Notes: generated by a model from the letters alone, not told the origin. A stretch of DNA of 64,000 nucleotides from Desulfatibacillum aliphaticivorans DSM 15576 (GCF_000429905.1 NZ_AUCT01000002.1:310001-374000); one strand, 5' to 3'. Shown: positions 52,933 to 62,105, numbered from the stretch's first letter. Translations and numbers: made by a program.

Positions 52933-53958
52933 ATGCCCATACCCGGAAATCTTCGCACTACGGCCATGGCCGTCATGCCCCACACGGACGCAAACAGGGC
53001 TTTGGACCTCGCGTGGTCCCTGGACGTCCCATTTTGGCCTCAGCTGCCCAGGCTTTCGTATTATGAAGACATGTACGTCCAGGCTTCGGAGCATTTTCCG
53101 GGCATTGTTTTGGACATGGAAAACCAGTTGCTGAGCTTTTCCACCGAGAAATTCGCCCTGGAACTGGAAGAGGCCATGGCTCATTTTGAGGAGCCGGCGT
53201 ATTTTGACGTAAGCCCCCAATACTCTGCGGTGCACCATCGTTTTCTGGAGATGGACCTGTCTCAAAAAAAGGCGGTGCGCGGGCAACTGGAAGGACCGGT
53301 GAGCTTCGGGTTTAACGTCAAGGACGAAAACGACCGGCCCATTATCTTCGACGACATGGTTCGACCCTTTATGATGGAGTTCATGGCCAAAAGGGTCAAC
53401 GTGCAACTCACCCGCCTGCAGGCCTTGAACCCCAACGCTTTCATGTTTGTCGACGAGCCGGGCCTGCAATTCATATTCTCCGCCTTATCCGGCTATGACG
53501 ACATGAAGGCCAAAAAGGACCTGGACCGGTTTTTCGCCATGATCGACCGGCCCCGGGGCGTTCATTTATGCGGCAATCCTTCCTGGGATTTTCTTTTAGG
53601 CCTGGACATGGACATCCTGTCCCTGGACGTGTACTCCAACGGAAACGTGTTCACCTCGTACCATAAAGCCATCAAGAAATTTTTGGAAAAGGGCAATACC
53701 CTGGTCTGGGGAATCGTTCCCACCAACGTGGAGCCTTTTGAAAAAGAAGGCATCGTCTCCCTGGAGGACTATCTGGTGAGCCTGTGGGATGAACTGGCTT
53801 CCCGGGGCGTGGACCGGGACATGCTTTTCGCCCAAAGCCTGATTTCCCCGGCCACCTGCTGCCTGATCAACCCGGACGGCGAGGTCACCGTGGAAAAGGC
53901 CTTTGGCGTGGTGCGGGAACTTTCCCGCCGCTTGCGGGACCGTTTCAATCTGACCTAA
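52933..53958 (+). CDS. UROD/MetE-superfamily methyltransferase-like protein
   Basis: 341 residues, a single TIM-barrel domain of the uroporphyrinogen decarboxylase/MetE-C superfamily. GVHLCGNP and ATCCLINP near the expected zinc positions (His-Cys and a later Cys) suggest a zinc-thiol methyltransferase; FVDEPGLQ gives a conserved acidic segment. It is half the size of MetE and has no cobalamin domain. AGGAGG precedes ATG 52933, two bases after the exporter stop, so it lies in the metal operon. It could be a MetE-core-like methionine synthase or a corrinoid methyltransferase. The exact substrate is unknown. Confidence 0.6.
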   Translation: MPIPGNLRTTAMAVMPHTDANRALDLAWSLDVPFWPQLPRLSYYEDMYVQASEHFPGIVLDMENQLLSFSTEKFALELEEAMAHFEEPAYFDVSPQYSAVHHRFLEMDLSQKKAVRGQLEGPVSFGFNVKDENDRPIIFDDMVRPFMMEFMAKRVNVQLTRLQALNPNAFMFVDEPGLQFIFSALSGYDDMKAKKDLDRFFAMIDRPRGVHLCGNPSWDFLLGLDMDILSLDVYSNGNVFTSYHKAIKKFLEKGNTLVWGIVPTNVEPFEKEGIVSLEDYLVSLWDELASRGVDRDMLFAQSLISPATCCLINPDGEVTVEKAFGVVRELSRRLRDRFNLT

Positions 53959-54338
53959 CTCATTTCGCAAAAGCATCTTTGAAAGTTGACGGACCTTTGC
54001 TTGGATCGGGGAGGCTGAGAGGATGCCGCCCTTCAGAAATTCGCCAAGCCTTAGATTTGACATAACAGACTATTATCATTTAACATAGTGTGAATCGACC
54101 CACGCCTTGGGAAGCAAAAAAGTGAATTTGCCTCAATAAATATTTTTATTGTAGTGGAAAATTCATATCGGTAACTAACCAATATGATGCAGGATGCAAG
54201 ATAGGGCTTTTTTATGGGCTTGCCCTCTGATACTTCTTTGGCTATACAGCGACTGCCGCTCAATTTTACAATCGCCGGGGCTGGCGGCAAAAAGCCCGGA
54301 CGGATCAGCCCTGCCGGTTTTTGCAAGGAGTTTTTCGC
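53959..54338. other. 380-bp AT-rich intergenic region
   Basis: No gene recognised. TTGACA (54057-54062) and a weak TAACAT (54081-54086) are a possible distant promoter for the acyl-CoA synthetase. No RNA or repeat was recognised. Confidence 0.35.
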
Positions 54339-56426
54339 ATGGAAAAAATGTTCAACCCCCAGTCCATCGCCATGGTGGGATTGTCCTCCAACAAATCCAA
54401 CATCCCCCGGCTCAGCCTGGAAAACATGCTCCGCTGGGGCTATCGGGGGCAAATATTCGGAGTCAACGGCCGCAATAACGACGCCTATGTGGACGGCGTC
54501 AAGATGTTTCGCGAAATCGAAGAGTTGCCCATCATCCCGGACATCGTTTACACCCTGATCCCGGCCAAGCTGGTCCCGGACATGGTGGAGCGCTGCGGTA
54601 AAATGGGCGTTAAACGCATGGCCATACCCAGCGGGGGTTTTTCGGAATTCGGAGGCCATGGGGACGACCTGGCCCAACAAACCCTGGATGCAGCCCGGAA
54701 ATACGGCATTCGATTTGTGGGCCCCAACGGCCTGACCCTGGCCAACGTCAAAAACGGCCTCTGCCTGCCCTTCGCCCCGGTGGTCAAGCCGCCCCTGGGA
54801 AATATTTCCGTGGTGAGTCAAAGCGGCGGCGTGGGTCTTATGATTATGACTCATTTTAAGGCCGAGAATCTTGGCATGGCGAAATTCGCCAGCATCGGCA
54901 ACAAGTTAGACCTGGATGAAGTGGATTTTCTGGAATACTTCGGACAGGACCCGGACACGGAAATCATTTTCATGTATCTGGAAAGCATTACCCGGGGCCG
55001 GGAACTGGCGGAAATGGCCTCCAGGATCAACAAGCCCGTGGTGGTTTTCAAATCCAACACCACCGACTCCGGTAAGAGGGCGGCCATGAGCCACACGGCC
55101 TCCGTAAGCAGCGACGACCATATTCTCGACGCCATATGCAAGGATTCCGGCATTATCCGCATCAGGCATTTCCACGATTTCATGGCCGTGGCCAAAGCCT
55201 TTAAACTGCCGCCCATGAAAGGCCCCCGGGTGGTGGTCATGAGCCCGGCCGGAGGCCTTTCCGTCATGATGGCCGACCTATGCGAAGAATCCGGCTTTGA
55301 ATTCGCCGATCCCGGTGAGGCGTTTTACGAAAGTCTGCGCAATTTCTCCAATGCCGGCGTCATCAAGTTTTCCAACCCCCTGGACCTGGGAGACATCTAC
55401 GATCCCAATTTCGTGGCCCACGTCATCTGCGAGGTCATGCATTCCGACCAGGTGGACGGCGCCATGTATGTCAGCTTTACCCCGGACATGCCTTCCGGAG
55501 ACAGCGTCTTCAAGATGATGCTCCGCACCGACCTGTCCAAGGAGTCCTGGGGCGCCATTCTTTCCTCGGGCAAACCTTTGGGCGCGGCGCTGGTCACCCC
55601 CAATCTTTCGCCTTTTAAGCAGGCCATCAACGTGCCCATTTTCAACAGCCCCGAGGAACTGGTCCGGGCCATGTCTTTTCAGATGAAATATCACACCCGC
55701 CAAAAGCAAATGAAGGACTGCCGGGGAGCCGAAGACCTGGCCGGCCTTCCGGAAGCCCGGGAATGGCTGGAGGCCCGTAAGGGGCCCTTGGGCGAGGAAT
55801 CCATGGAACTGCTCCAGGCCTGCCGCATTCCCACCCCCAAATCCGCCGCGGCCGCCTCTGTGGATGAGTTGGAGAAGGCCTTGAACGGCATTCCCTTCCC
55901 GGTGGTCATGAAGGTGGTCAGCCCGGACGCCTTGCACAAGTCCGACGTTGGCGGGGTGAAGCTCGGCGTCCGGGATTTGGAGCAAGCCAAGGCGGCGTTT
56001 GAATCCATTCGAAGCAACCTGAAGTCCCACGCACCGGAAGCCCGGTTCGACGGTGTGCGCATCGCCGAAATGGCGCCTGAAGGACACGACCTGTTCATCG
56101 GCGCAAAAAGGGACGAGGTGTTCGGCCCGGTCATCGTCTTCGGCATGGGCGGAATCTACATGGAAATCTTCAAAGACCTGGCAACCATCCCCTGTCCGGC
56201 CCGCAAAAGCGCCGTCAGGGAGGCTCTCTCCGGCTTGAAGGTGTACAAACTGCTCCAAGGGGCTCGCGGCCAGGCGCCGGCGGACGTTGACGCCTTTGTG
56301 GATCTTGTGCGCCAAATCTCCTGCCTGATGGCCGGATTTCCCGAAATCCAGGAGCTTGACCTCAACCCGGTGCGCGTATTTCAAAAAGGCGTTATGCCTT
56401 TGGACATGCGTATGCTGGTGAAATAA
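54339..56426 (+). CDS. ADP-forming acyl-CoA synthetase (fused alpha/beta, Acd type)
   Basis: 695 residues. An N-terminal CoA-binding domain (about 5-125) is followed by succinyl-CoA-ligase-like domains (about 145-440), with the phosphohistidine H252 in AAMSHTASVS. A C-terminal ATP-grasp domain (about 480-695) has FPVVMKVVSPDALHKSDVGGVKLG. These enzymes conserve ATP from acyl-CoA, e.g. acetyl-CoA to acetate + ATP. ATG 54339 is used because AAGGAG lies eight bases before it. It may act on acetate or on products of fatty/aromatic acid breakdown. It is monocistronic, with a terminator after it. Confidence 0.88.
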   Translation: MEKMFNPQSIAMVGLSSNKSNIPRLSLENMLRWGYRGQIFGVNGRNNDAYVDGVKMFREIEELPIIPDIVYTLIPAKLVPDMVERCGKMGVKRMAIPSGGFSEFGGHGDDLAQQTLDAARKYGIRFVGPNGLTLANVKNGLCLPFAPVVKPPLGNISVVSQSGGVGLMIMTHFKAENLGMAKFASIGNKLDLDEVDFLEYFGQDPDTEIIFMYLESITRGRELAEMASRINKPVVVFKSNTTDSGKRAAMSHTASVSSDDHILDAICKDSGIIRIRHFHDFMAVAKAFKLPPMKGPRVVVMSPAGGLSVMMADLCEESGFEFADPGEAFYESLRNFSNAGVIKFSNPLDLGDIYDPNFVAHVICEVMHSDQVDGAMYVSFTPDMPSGDSVFKMMLRTDLSKESWGAILSSGKPLGAALVTPNLSPFKQAINVPIFNSPEELVRAMSFQMKYHTRQKQMKDCRGAEDLAGLPEAREWLEARKGPLGEESMELLQACRIPTPKSAAAASVDELEKALNGIPFPVVMKVVSPDALHKSDVGGVKLGVRDLEQAKAAFESIRSNLKSHAPEARFDGVRIAEMAPEGHDLFIGAKRDEVFGPVIVFGMGGIYMEIFKDLATIPCPARKSAVREALSGLKVYKLLQGARGQAPADVDAFVDLVRQISCLMAGFPEIQELDLNPVRVFQKGVMPLDMRMLVK

Positions 56427-56438
56427 CGCATTTTAACC

Positions 56439-56464
56439 AGGGGGCTGCACATGTGCCGCCCCCT
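56439..56464 (+). terminator. Hairpin after the acyl-CoA synthetase
   Basis: AGGGGGC (56439-56445) pairs with GCCCCCT (56458-56464), with an inner GCAC-AT-GTGC stem. There is no real T-tract, so termination strength is uncertain. It lies 13 bases past the stop. Confidence 0.5.
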
Positions 56465-56646
56465 CTCTCCAAATCCCCCCCAAAGCCACAACATGATGGG
56501 GCCTGATTCTCCCGCCCTTTACCTGGTTGGCAAACAAAGTGTATTGTTGTATGAAACCTCAGGGATGAGAGGCGGATTGACGCCGGGTTCTCCGGCAATG
56601 GCCGCCCAAACCGCATTCATGCGGGCCACTCAAACAAGGGTGATAT

Positions 56647-57552
56647 ATGAAAGTATTCATAGTCGGCGGCACCGGCTTTGTAGGGACTCTTTTGTCCAAG
56701 AAACTGCTGGAAAAAGGCCACTATGTGACCGCCATGGCCAGGGGACGGGGAAAAGGCCGAATAGAACACGACAAATATCATTACGTAAGCGGGGACGCCC
56801 AAGAGCCGGGATCGTGGCAGCAGGCCTTGCACGACCACGACGCGGTCGTCAATCTCGCCGGCGTGACCATCTTCCGCCGGTGGAATCCGCAATACAAGCA
56901 GGACATCCTGGATTCCCGCATCCTGACCACCCGCCGGGTGGTGGAAGCCTTGCCGGAAAATCCATCATTCACATTCATCAACACCTCGGCCGCAGGATAT
57001 TACGGCTTTACCGGAGACGAAGAGCTGACCGAAGACTCTCCCCCGGGAGACGACTTTCTAAGCCTGGTCTGCCAGGACTGGGAGGCGGAAGCCGCCAAGG
57101 CGGAAGCCAAAAAGGTGCGCCGTCTGATCACCCGTTTCGGGGTGGTGATGCAGGCTCACGGCGGCGCCCTGGAACAAATGATCCCTCCCTTCAAATTTGG
57201 CCTTGGGGGGCCTTTGGGAAGCGGCAAACAGTGGTTTTCGTGGATTCATGCAAACGACCTGACCTCCGCTTTTGTGTTCCTCCTGGAAAACAAGGAGCTG
57301 GAAGGGGTTTTTAACTTTACCGCGCCCAATCCGGTCACCAACAAAGGCATGGCCAAGGCCTTGGGCAAAGCATTGGGACGCCCCGCTTTCATTCCGGTTC
57401 CCGGCTTTATTCTCAAGCTGATCATGGGCGAGTTCGGCGACACCCTGCTGCACGGGCAAAGGGTGATTCCCCAACGCCTGCTGGATGCGGGCTTTACGTT
57501 CAAACACCCTGAAATGCTTCCCGCCCTGGAGCACCTGCTCAAGCAGGCGTAG
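56647..57552 (+). CDS. NAD-dependent epimerase/dehydratase family protein (YfcH/TIGR01777 type)
   Basis: 301 residues of the extended short-chain dehydrogenase family. The N-terminal VGGTGFVG is the dinucleotide loop; TSAAGYYG carries the family's YY. FSWIHANDL and LNFTAPNPVTN-like segments are characteristic of the YfcH/TIGR01777 group, whose substrate is unknown (relatives bind nucleotide sugars or act at cell division). It lies 10 bp before the KamA-family gene, so they are probably co-transcribed. Confidence 0.82.
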   Translation: MKVFIVGGTGFVGTLLSKKLLEKGHYVTAMARGRGKGRIEHDKYHYVSGDAQEPGSWQQALHDHDAVVNLAGVTIFRRWNPQYKQDILDSRILTTRRVVEALPENPSFTFINTSAAGYYGFTGDEELTEDSPPGDDFLSLVCQDWEAEAAKAEAKKVRRLITRFGVVMQAHGGALEQMIPPFKFGLGGPLGSGKQWFSWIHANDLTSAFVFLLENKELEGVFNFTAPNPVTNKGMAKALGKALGRPAFIPVPGFILKLIMGEFGDTLLHGQRVIPQRLLDAGFTFKHPEMLPALEHLLKQA

Positions 57553-57562
57553 TTTTTTTGTT

Positions 57563-58624
57563 ATGAAAGATAGCTCCGTCACGCCCTCCCTTCCTCCCTG
57601 GCTCCAGGCCATGGCGGACTGTATAATCTCCCCGGACGGACTGTCCCGGGTTCTTCCCATAGATTTTCAGGCCATGGGAAAAGCTGCGGAAACCTATCCC
57701 ATGCGGATCACCAAGTACTTCCTGTCCCTGATTCGCGAGCAAAACGATCCCATCGGCAGGCAGGTCATTCCCAGCGCAGAAGAGCTTTCCGACGCAAGCC
57801 TATCGCCTGACCCTTTGTGCGAAGAAGACCAGTCCCCGGTTCCGGGCCTGATCCATCGCTACCCCCATCACGTATTGTTTCAGGTGGAAAACCGCTGCGC
57901 CGTATACTGCCGCCATTGCCTGAGAAAGCGCAAAGTGGGCGGCGTAAAACCGGTCACGGCGGAAGCCCTGGCCCAGGGCGTGGACTATATCCGTTCCAAT
58001 CAGGAAATCCGGGAAGTGGTGCTTTCCGGCGGCGATCCCCTGGTGATGGAAGACGACAAGCTCCTGGATCTACTGGGGAGGCTGCGCGCCATAAACCACG
58101 TCCGCACCCTGCGCGTTCATTCCCGGATCCCAGGGGTTCTGCCCCAAAGAATTACGCCGGAGCTGGCCAAGGGTTTGGCGGATTTTCATCCCCTGTACAT
58201 GAACATTCAGTTTAACCATCCCAGGGAAATCACACCCGAGTCGGAGGAGGCCTGCCGCATCCTGGCGGATCAGGGCGTTCCCCTGGGCTGCCAGACCGTG
58301 CTGTTAAAGGGAGTGAACGACCACGAGGCGGTATTGCGGGAGTTGATGGAGGAACTGCTGAGGATTCGCGTCAGGCCCTATTATCTGCATCAATTGGACC
58401 GGGTGAAAGGCGCGGCCCATTTTCACGTTCCCATAAGCCGGGGCGTTCAACTCATGCAGGCTTTACGGGGAAGCATTCCCGGCACGGCCATCCCCCATTA
58501 CGTGGTGGATCTTCCCGGAGGCGGCGGCAAAGCCCCCCTGCCCGAAAGCATCGTCGAACAAAAAGAAAACGCCGTCCTGGTTCGCAATTTCGAAGGAAAA
58601 ATCTTTCGCTACGAGGAAGGTTAG
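57563..58624 (+). CDS. KamA-family radical SAM aminomutase (lysine 2,3-aminomutase/EpmB type)
   Basis: 353 residues, near EpmB length and shorter than the clostridial lysine 2,3-aminomutase. The radical SAM motif is C112, C116, C119 (CAVYCRHC). The PLP lysine is K323 in PGGGGKAP, and the substrate-binding acidic residues occur in LDRVKGAAHFH and VVDLPGGGG, as in lysine aminomutase. It is expected to interconvert alpha- and beta-lysine, either free or on EF-P. No epmA, efp or beta-lysine acetyltransferase gene is adjacent, so neither role is fixed. ATG 57563 lacks a strong SD and may be coupled to the upstream gene. Confidence 0.82.
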   Translation: MKDSSVTPSLPPWLQAMADCIISPDGLSRVLPIDFQAMGKAAETYPMRITKYFLSLIREQNDPIGRQVIPSAEELSDASLSPDPLCEEDQSPVPGLIHRYPHHVLFQVENRCAVYCRHCLRKRKVGGVKPVTAEALAQGVDYIRSNQEIREVVLSGGDPLVMEDDKLLDLLGRLRAINHVRTLRVHSRIPGVLPQRITPELAKGLADFHPLYMNIQFNHPREITPESEEACRILADQGVPLGCQTVLLKGVNDHEAVLRELMEELLRIRVRPYYLHQLDRVKGAAHFHVPISRGVQLMQALRGSIPGTAIPHYVVDLPGGGGKAPLPESIVEQKENAVLVRNFEGKIFRYEEG

Positions 58625-58842
58625 TCCTTGTTTCAGCTTACGGCCGACACTGTAGAGCGGATCATCTATGCGGTGATGACGATCTGCAAAGGTGGAGGTA
58701 ATCTCTTTAGGGTGGAAGCCCATTTGTTGGGTTTCGCACGTATGCATCCGGCGTTGATCATCATTCCGGCAAAAATAGGCAGCCTCCGTAGGAAAGGTTT
58801 GCAAGCTCTACCCAACCTGCGCTTCCGTTGGAGAGATTGTAG

Positions 58843-58918
58843 GTCGGGTTACGAAGTCCGGCTTGGCGTTTCACGCGACCAAAAACGCTGGTGGACTTCA
58901 AACCCGACAATTTTTTTT
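58843..58918 (+). terminator. Large hairpin and T-tract after the KamA-family gene
   Basis: GTCGGGTT-AC-GAAGTCC (58843-58859) pairs with GGACTTC-A-AACCCGAC (58893-58908), with an inner GCGTTT/AAACGC stem. It is followed by eight T (58911-58918). It could end transcription of the aminomutase. Its arms resemble the dispersed GTTGGGTTTCG element, so it may be a repeat that doubles as terminator. Confidence 0.6.
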
Positions 58919-59000
58919 GTTGGGTTTCGTAAACTCTACTCCACCTCGCGCCATAATAAAATGCGGGCTGGGAGAATGGAAAATAAATCGTAAAAATATT

Positions 59001-59033
59001 AAGGCCTTCCCGAAAATTGAGAAGGCCTTTTGC
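59001..59033. terminator. Hairpin terminator before the convergent rseC
   Basis: AAGGCCTTC (59001-59009) pairs with GAAGGCCTT (59021-59029), followed by a short T-run on the plus strand. It lies about 40 bp past the rseC stop on the minus strand and may act for either side. Confidence 0.65.
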
Positions 59034-59071
59034 AATTTGACAAGCTATTCCTGGGGATACCGCGTTGTATA

Positions 59072-59551
59072 CTATTCACTGGGGCAGGAAGCCGGGGCGA
59101 ATTCCTGGACGTCTCCGGCCCGGGCTGTAATGCAGACCATCCTGGGTTTGTAGCCGGCTTTTTGGCCCAGCCGGTTGCCTATCACGCGCACCACGGCGAA
59201 GACCACGCCCATCAATCCAAAGGCTGCCAGGGCCGCCGTGGCGGAAGGATCCATGCCCAGGGGCTCGCCCAGGCTGTTTCCCCAAAAGGCGCCGCCGATA
59301 AAGGCGATCATGGGAATGACGTACACCAGAAAGATGGCTTTTAAAAAGGCTTTGTCCGAAACCCGGACCTTGACCTGATCGCCCATCTGGGCGTTAAGGC
59401 TGTTTTCCACCTCAAAAAACATATCCTTGCCGCCGCCCATCACCCGGCAACCGTCCCGGGCTTCGCAATGGTCGCAGCATTCGTTTCTGTGGGATTTCAC
59501 CCTGACTTTTTTTCCGTACACGCCAACTACAACGCCGATATCGTCCGCCAT
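59072..59551 (-). CDS. rseC: SoxR-reducing/RseC-like membrane protein
   Basis: 159 residues of the RseC/MucC family. N-terminal cysteines (NECCDHC and DGCRVMG) may hold a metal or a disulfide. Two membrane segments (about 72-95 and 103-123) follow. RseC proteins are linked with Rnf/SoxR-reducing complexes, which fits the RnfB-GltD gene upstream (59741-61759). A terminator lies between the two genes, so rseC probably has its own promoter. Function in this setting is inferred. Confidence 0.75.
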   Translation of the reverse strand: MADDIGVVVGVYGKKVRVKSHRNECCDHCEARDGCRVMGGGKDMFFEVENSLNAQMGDQVKVRVSDKAFLKAIFLVYVIPMIAFIGGAFWGNSLGEPLGMDPSATAALAAFGLMGVVFAVVRVIGNRLGQKAGYKPRMVCITARAGDVQEFAPASCPSE

Positions 59552-59681
59552 TTTTCACCTTCCGTCTCCCGGGGGCAGCCCGGGTTGATAGCCCCGATTT
59601 TATGCAAACCGTTCACAAATAAATATAACCCTTTTGAAAATTATTGCAAGGCGGTTGGGGGGCGGGCCAAATGTCCGGGCG

Positions 59682-59721
59682 AAAAAAAACCGGGAGGGGC
59701 TTTGGGGCCGCCTCCCGGTTT
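59682..59721 (-). terminator. Terminator after the RnfB-GltD gene
   Basis: On the minus strand AAACCGGGAGG and CCTCCCGGTTT (arms 59721-59711 and 59697-59687) form an 11-bp stem followed by eight T in all. It sits 20 bases past the stop of the rnfB fusion and upstream of rseC. Confidence 0.8.
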
Positions 59722-59740
59722 GATGTTCATTTATGAATGC

Positions 59741-61759
59741 TTACGCCGCTCTTTTGCCTTTCTGGTAGCAGATAAGGCCGCACTGGAGGCAGCGGGAGGC
59801 TTCGGCTACCGCCTGCTCTTTGGGGTAGCCTTTTTCCAGCTCCGGAGCGTCTTCCGTTCCCGTCTTCTGCAAGGGCATGATTTCCCTGGGAATGGGCGGC
59901 ACGGCGTCCAGCATGAAAACGTCCTGGACATAGACCGAAGGCGTAACCACATTTTCGGGCAGGAAGGCGTCTTCGCCGTTCATGATCATGTGGACCGAAG
60001 CAGCCGCGCGGCGTCCGGCGCCAATGGCTTCCACCGCCGCGGAGTAATCGCTGACCGGATCGGCAGGAGCAAGCAGGCCGGGACTGAAGTCGTCCTTGGG
60101 CTTTTTGTAAGGGGGCGCGCCGATCCATTCCAGAGGTCCTTCGGCGGGAACGGCCGGCGATTCGGTTCCGTCGGATTCCTCAGGCTTGCGGATGAAAACC
60201 ATCTCCGGGGCGCGGCCGGAGCCGAGAATCAGGTTGCTGCAGGATACGACCTGTTTTTCGTTGGAGGTGAGATCCATGATCTCCACCTGCTTCAGTTCCG
60301 CATCCTGACCGAACAGCCTGGTGACAGCGGAATTCTGAACCAGCTTGACGCCCTTTTCCTTGGCTTTGGCGATCAAAGCGTCGTCTGCAGCGCCCCTGAG
60401 CACCAGGGTCTTTTCCTTGGCCTTGGTCTGGGCTGCAATATCCACCACGGCTGCGCCGCCGCCCACAAAGATTGCGCTCTCGCCCCAGGTTACGGAGCCC
60501 GCGTCTTTGGCCACGTCGATCAACAGGTTGGTGTTGGGCAGCACCTGTTTGGGTTCCTTATCCTCGGGCCTGCTCAGCCTTCCGTCCCAGCCGCCGGGGG
60601 CGGCCAGTACGGCGTCGTACCCTTCGGCCAGCAATTCGGCCACGGAGGCGTCCCGGCCCAAAGCCGTATTCATCTGGGCTTCCACGCCCATATCCAGGAT
60701 GCCCTGGATTTCCCAGTCAAAAACCTTTTGAGACAAACGATATTCCGGGATGGCCGTACGCAGGAGCCCGCCCAGAGTGTCGGTGGCTTCCAATACCGTG
60801 GGGGCGTGGCCCAAACGAGCCAGGAAAAAAGCAGCCGTCAGGCCCTGGATGCCGCCGCCGGCCACAGCCACGCGCTTGCCGGTCTCGGGGGCTTTGTAGG
60901 GCAGAAGGCGTTTGCCGGACTGCATTTCAAAATCAGCGGCAAAACGTTTGCAGTAGTTGATGGCCACGGACTCGTCCACCAGATTCCTGCGGCATTCCGT
61001 CTCGCAGGGATGGGGGCAGATTCTTCCGATGACCGCCGGGAAGGGATTGCGCTCCTTGATGATCAGAACCGCATCCTCGAATTTTTCTTCCGCAATGGCG
61101 CCCACATAGCCGCGAATGTTAATGCCTGCAGGACATGCGCGCTGGCACGGCGTGGTGCAATCATTGGTGGTATATTCCTTGATGATCCGGCGAGTGACCG
61201 AAGACATGTTGATAATGCCTTTGGGGCAGACTCTTTCGCAGGTGCCGCAGCCGGTGCATTTTTCAGCAATGACTCTCGGCAGGCCGTCTTCGCCCATTTC
61301 CAAAGCGCCGAAAGGACAGGCCTTGACGCAGCTTCCCAGGCCGAGACAGCCCACGGTGCATTCTTTCATGCCGCCGTTGATCATGGCCGCAGCCCGGCAA
61401 TCCTGAATTCCTTCATAAACGAACTTGGTCGCTGCGTCCTTCACACCGTAATAGCAGCCGGGCTTGGCGATATCCGGCTCCGTGGCAGCCACGGAAACGC
61501 CCATGATGGCGGCGATGGCCGCCGCCAGTTCCTCGCCTCCCGCCACGCAGCTGCTGGGGGACGCTTTACCCGCGGCAATAGCCTCGGCGTTGGCCGAACA
61601 TCCCGGCATGCCGCAGCCGCCGCAGTTGGCGCCGGGAAGAACATCGTCAATCGCAAGAACCAGCGGGTCCACATAGACATAAAAGATTTTGGAAGCAGCA
61701 GCCAGTCCGACTCCAATAATCAACCCCAGGACTCCCAAGACTAAAAACGCTGTTAACAC
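59741..61759 (-). CDS. RnfB-GltD fusion: ferredoxin-like Rnf subunit with FAD/NAD(P)H module
   Basis: 672 residues, start GTG 61759 behind AGGAG. An N-terminal membrane helix (about 3-28) and the RnfB-type 4Fe-4S motif with C46, C49, C54 and C71 (NCGGCGMPGC) are followed by two ferredoxin motifs (about 133-180, CVKACP and CTGCGTCERVCP). A GltD-like part then runs from about residue 200 (CQRACPAGINIRG, CPHPCETECRR), with an FAD fold GGGIQGLTAAFF near 288. This adds an FAD/pyridine-nucleotide module to the Rnf ferredoxin-transfer subunit. No other rnf gene is next to it, so it is an orphan or the rest is elsewhere. Divergent from the formate dehydrogenase. Confidence 0.82.
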   Translation of the reverse strand: MLTAFLVLGVLGLIIGVGLAAASKIFYVYVDPLVLAIDDVLPGANCGGCGMPGCSANAEAIAAGKASPSSCVAGGEELAAAIAAIMGVSVAATEPDIAKPGCYYGVKDAATKFVYEGIQDCRAAAMINGGMKECTVGCLGLGSCVKACPFGALEMGEDGLPRVIAEKCTGCGTCERVCPKGIINMSSVTRRIIKEYTTNDCTTPCQRACPAGINIRGYVGAIAEEKFEDAVLIIKERNPFPAVIGRICPHPCETECRRNLVDESVAINYCKRFAADFEMQSGKRLLPYKAPETGKRVAVAGGGIQGLTAAFFLARLGHAPTVLEATDTLGGLLRTAIPEYRLSQKVFDWEIQGILDMGVEAQMNTALGRDASVAELLAEGYDAVLAAPGGWDGRLSRPEDKEPKQVLPNTNLLIDVAKDAGSVTWGESAIFVGGGAAVVDIAAQTKAKEKTLVLRGAADDALIAKAKEKGVKLVQNSAVTRLFGQDAELKQVEIMDLTSNEKQVVSCSNLILGSGRAPEMVFIRKPEESDGTESPAVPAEGPLEWIGAPPYKKPKDDFSPGLLAPADPVSDYSAAVEAIGAGRRAAASVHMIMNGEDAFLPENVVTPSVYVQDVFMLDAVPPIPREIMPLQKTGTEDAPELEKGYPKEQAVAEASRCLQCGLICYQKGKRAA

Positions 61760-62105
61760 CGGTATTTTCTCCTGTTGTATGCTTACCCTTACGGGTTATT
61801 GAATATTGACATCACCGCTTTTGCGGCCAACCCATGAAATAGTCCACCAGTCCCTCCCCGGCGGACTTTTCACCGGTATTGGCGATACCACGACAAGGCC
61901 AGGAAGGCAAGAACGGAATTCTCATTACTTTTTACGTTATGTCAAAATTGATCAAACGCATCCCAATTGACAATTCCTATAGATCTAATATATCAATGAT
62001 GCGGCAACATATGGAGATACAATCCAGAGAAACTGGATTTTCAATGTGAATGGGGCCGGCGAAAGACAGCAGCCGCTCCCTGTTTTTCAGCATCACTGAG
62101 GTGTT
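61760..62105. promoter_or_regulatory. Divergent promoter region of the RnfB-GltD and formate dehydrogenase genes
   Basis: 346 bp without a gene. For the formate dehydrogenase, TTGACA (61967-61972) and TATATC (61989-61994), spacing 16, would give a leader of about 105 bases. No clear promoter could be fixed for the RnfB-GltD gene. Confidence 0.45.

Larger units (their letters stand above)
58625..59071. other. 447-bp intergenic region rich in repeats and hairpins
   Basis: No gene. It holds a first copy of the GTTGGGTTTCG element (58726-58736, with a CTCTACCCAACCTGCG half at 58806-58821), the large hairpin at 58843-58908, a second GTTGGGTTTCG copy (58919-58929) and the terminator at 59001-59033. 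Confidence 0.5.
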
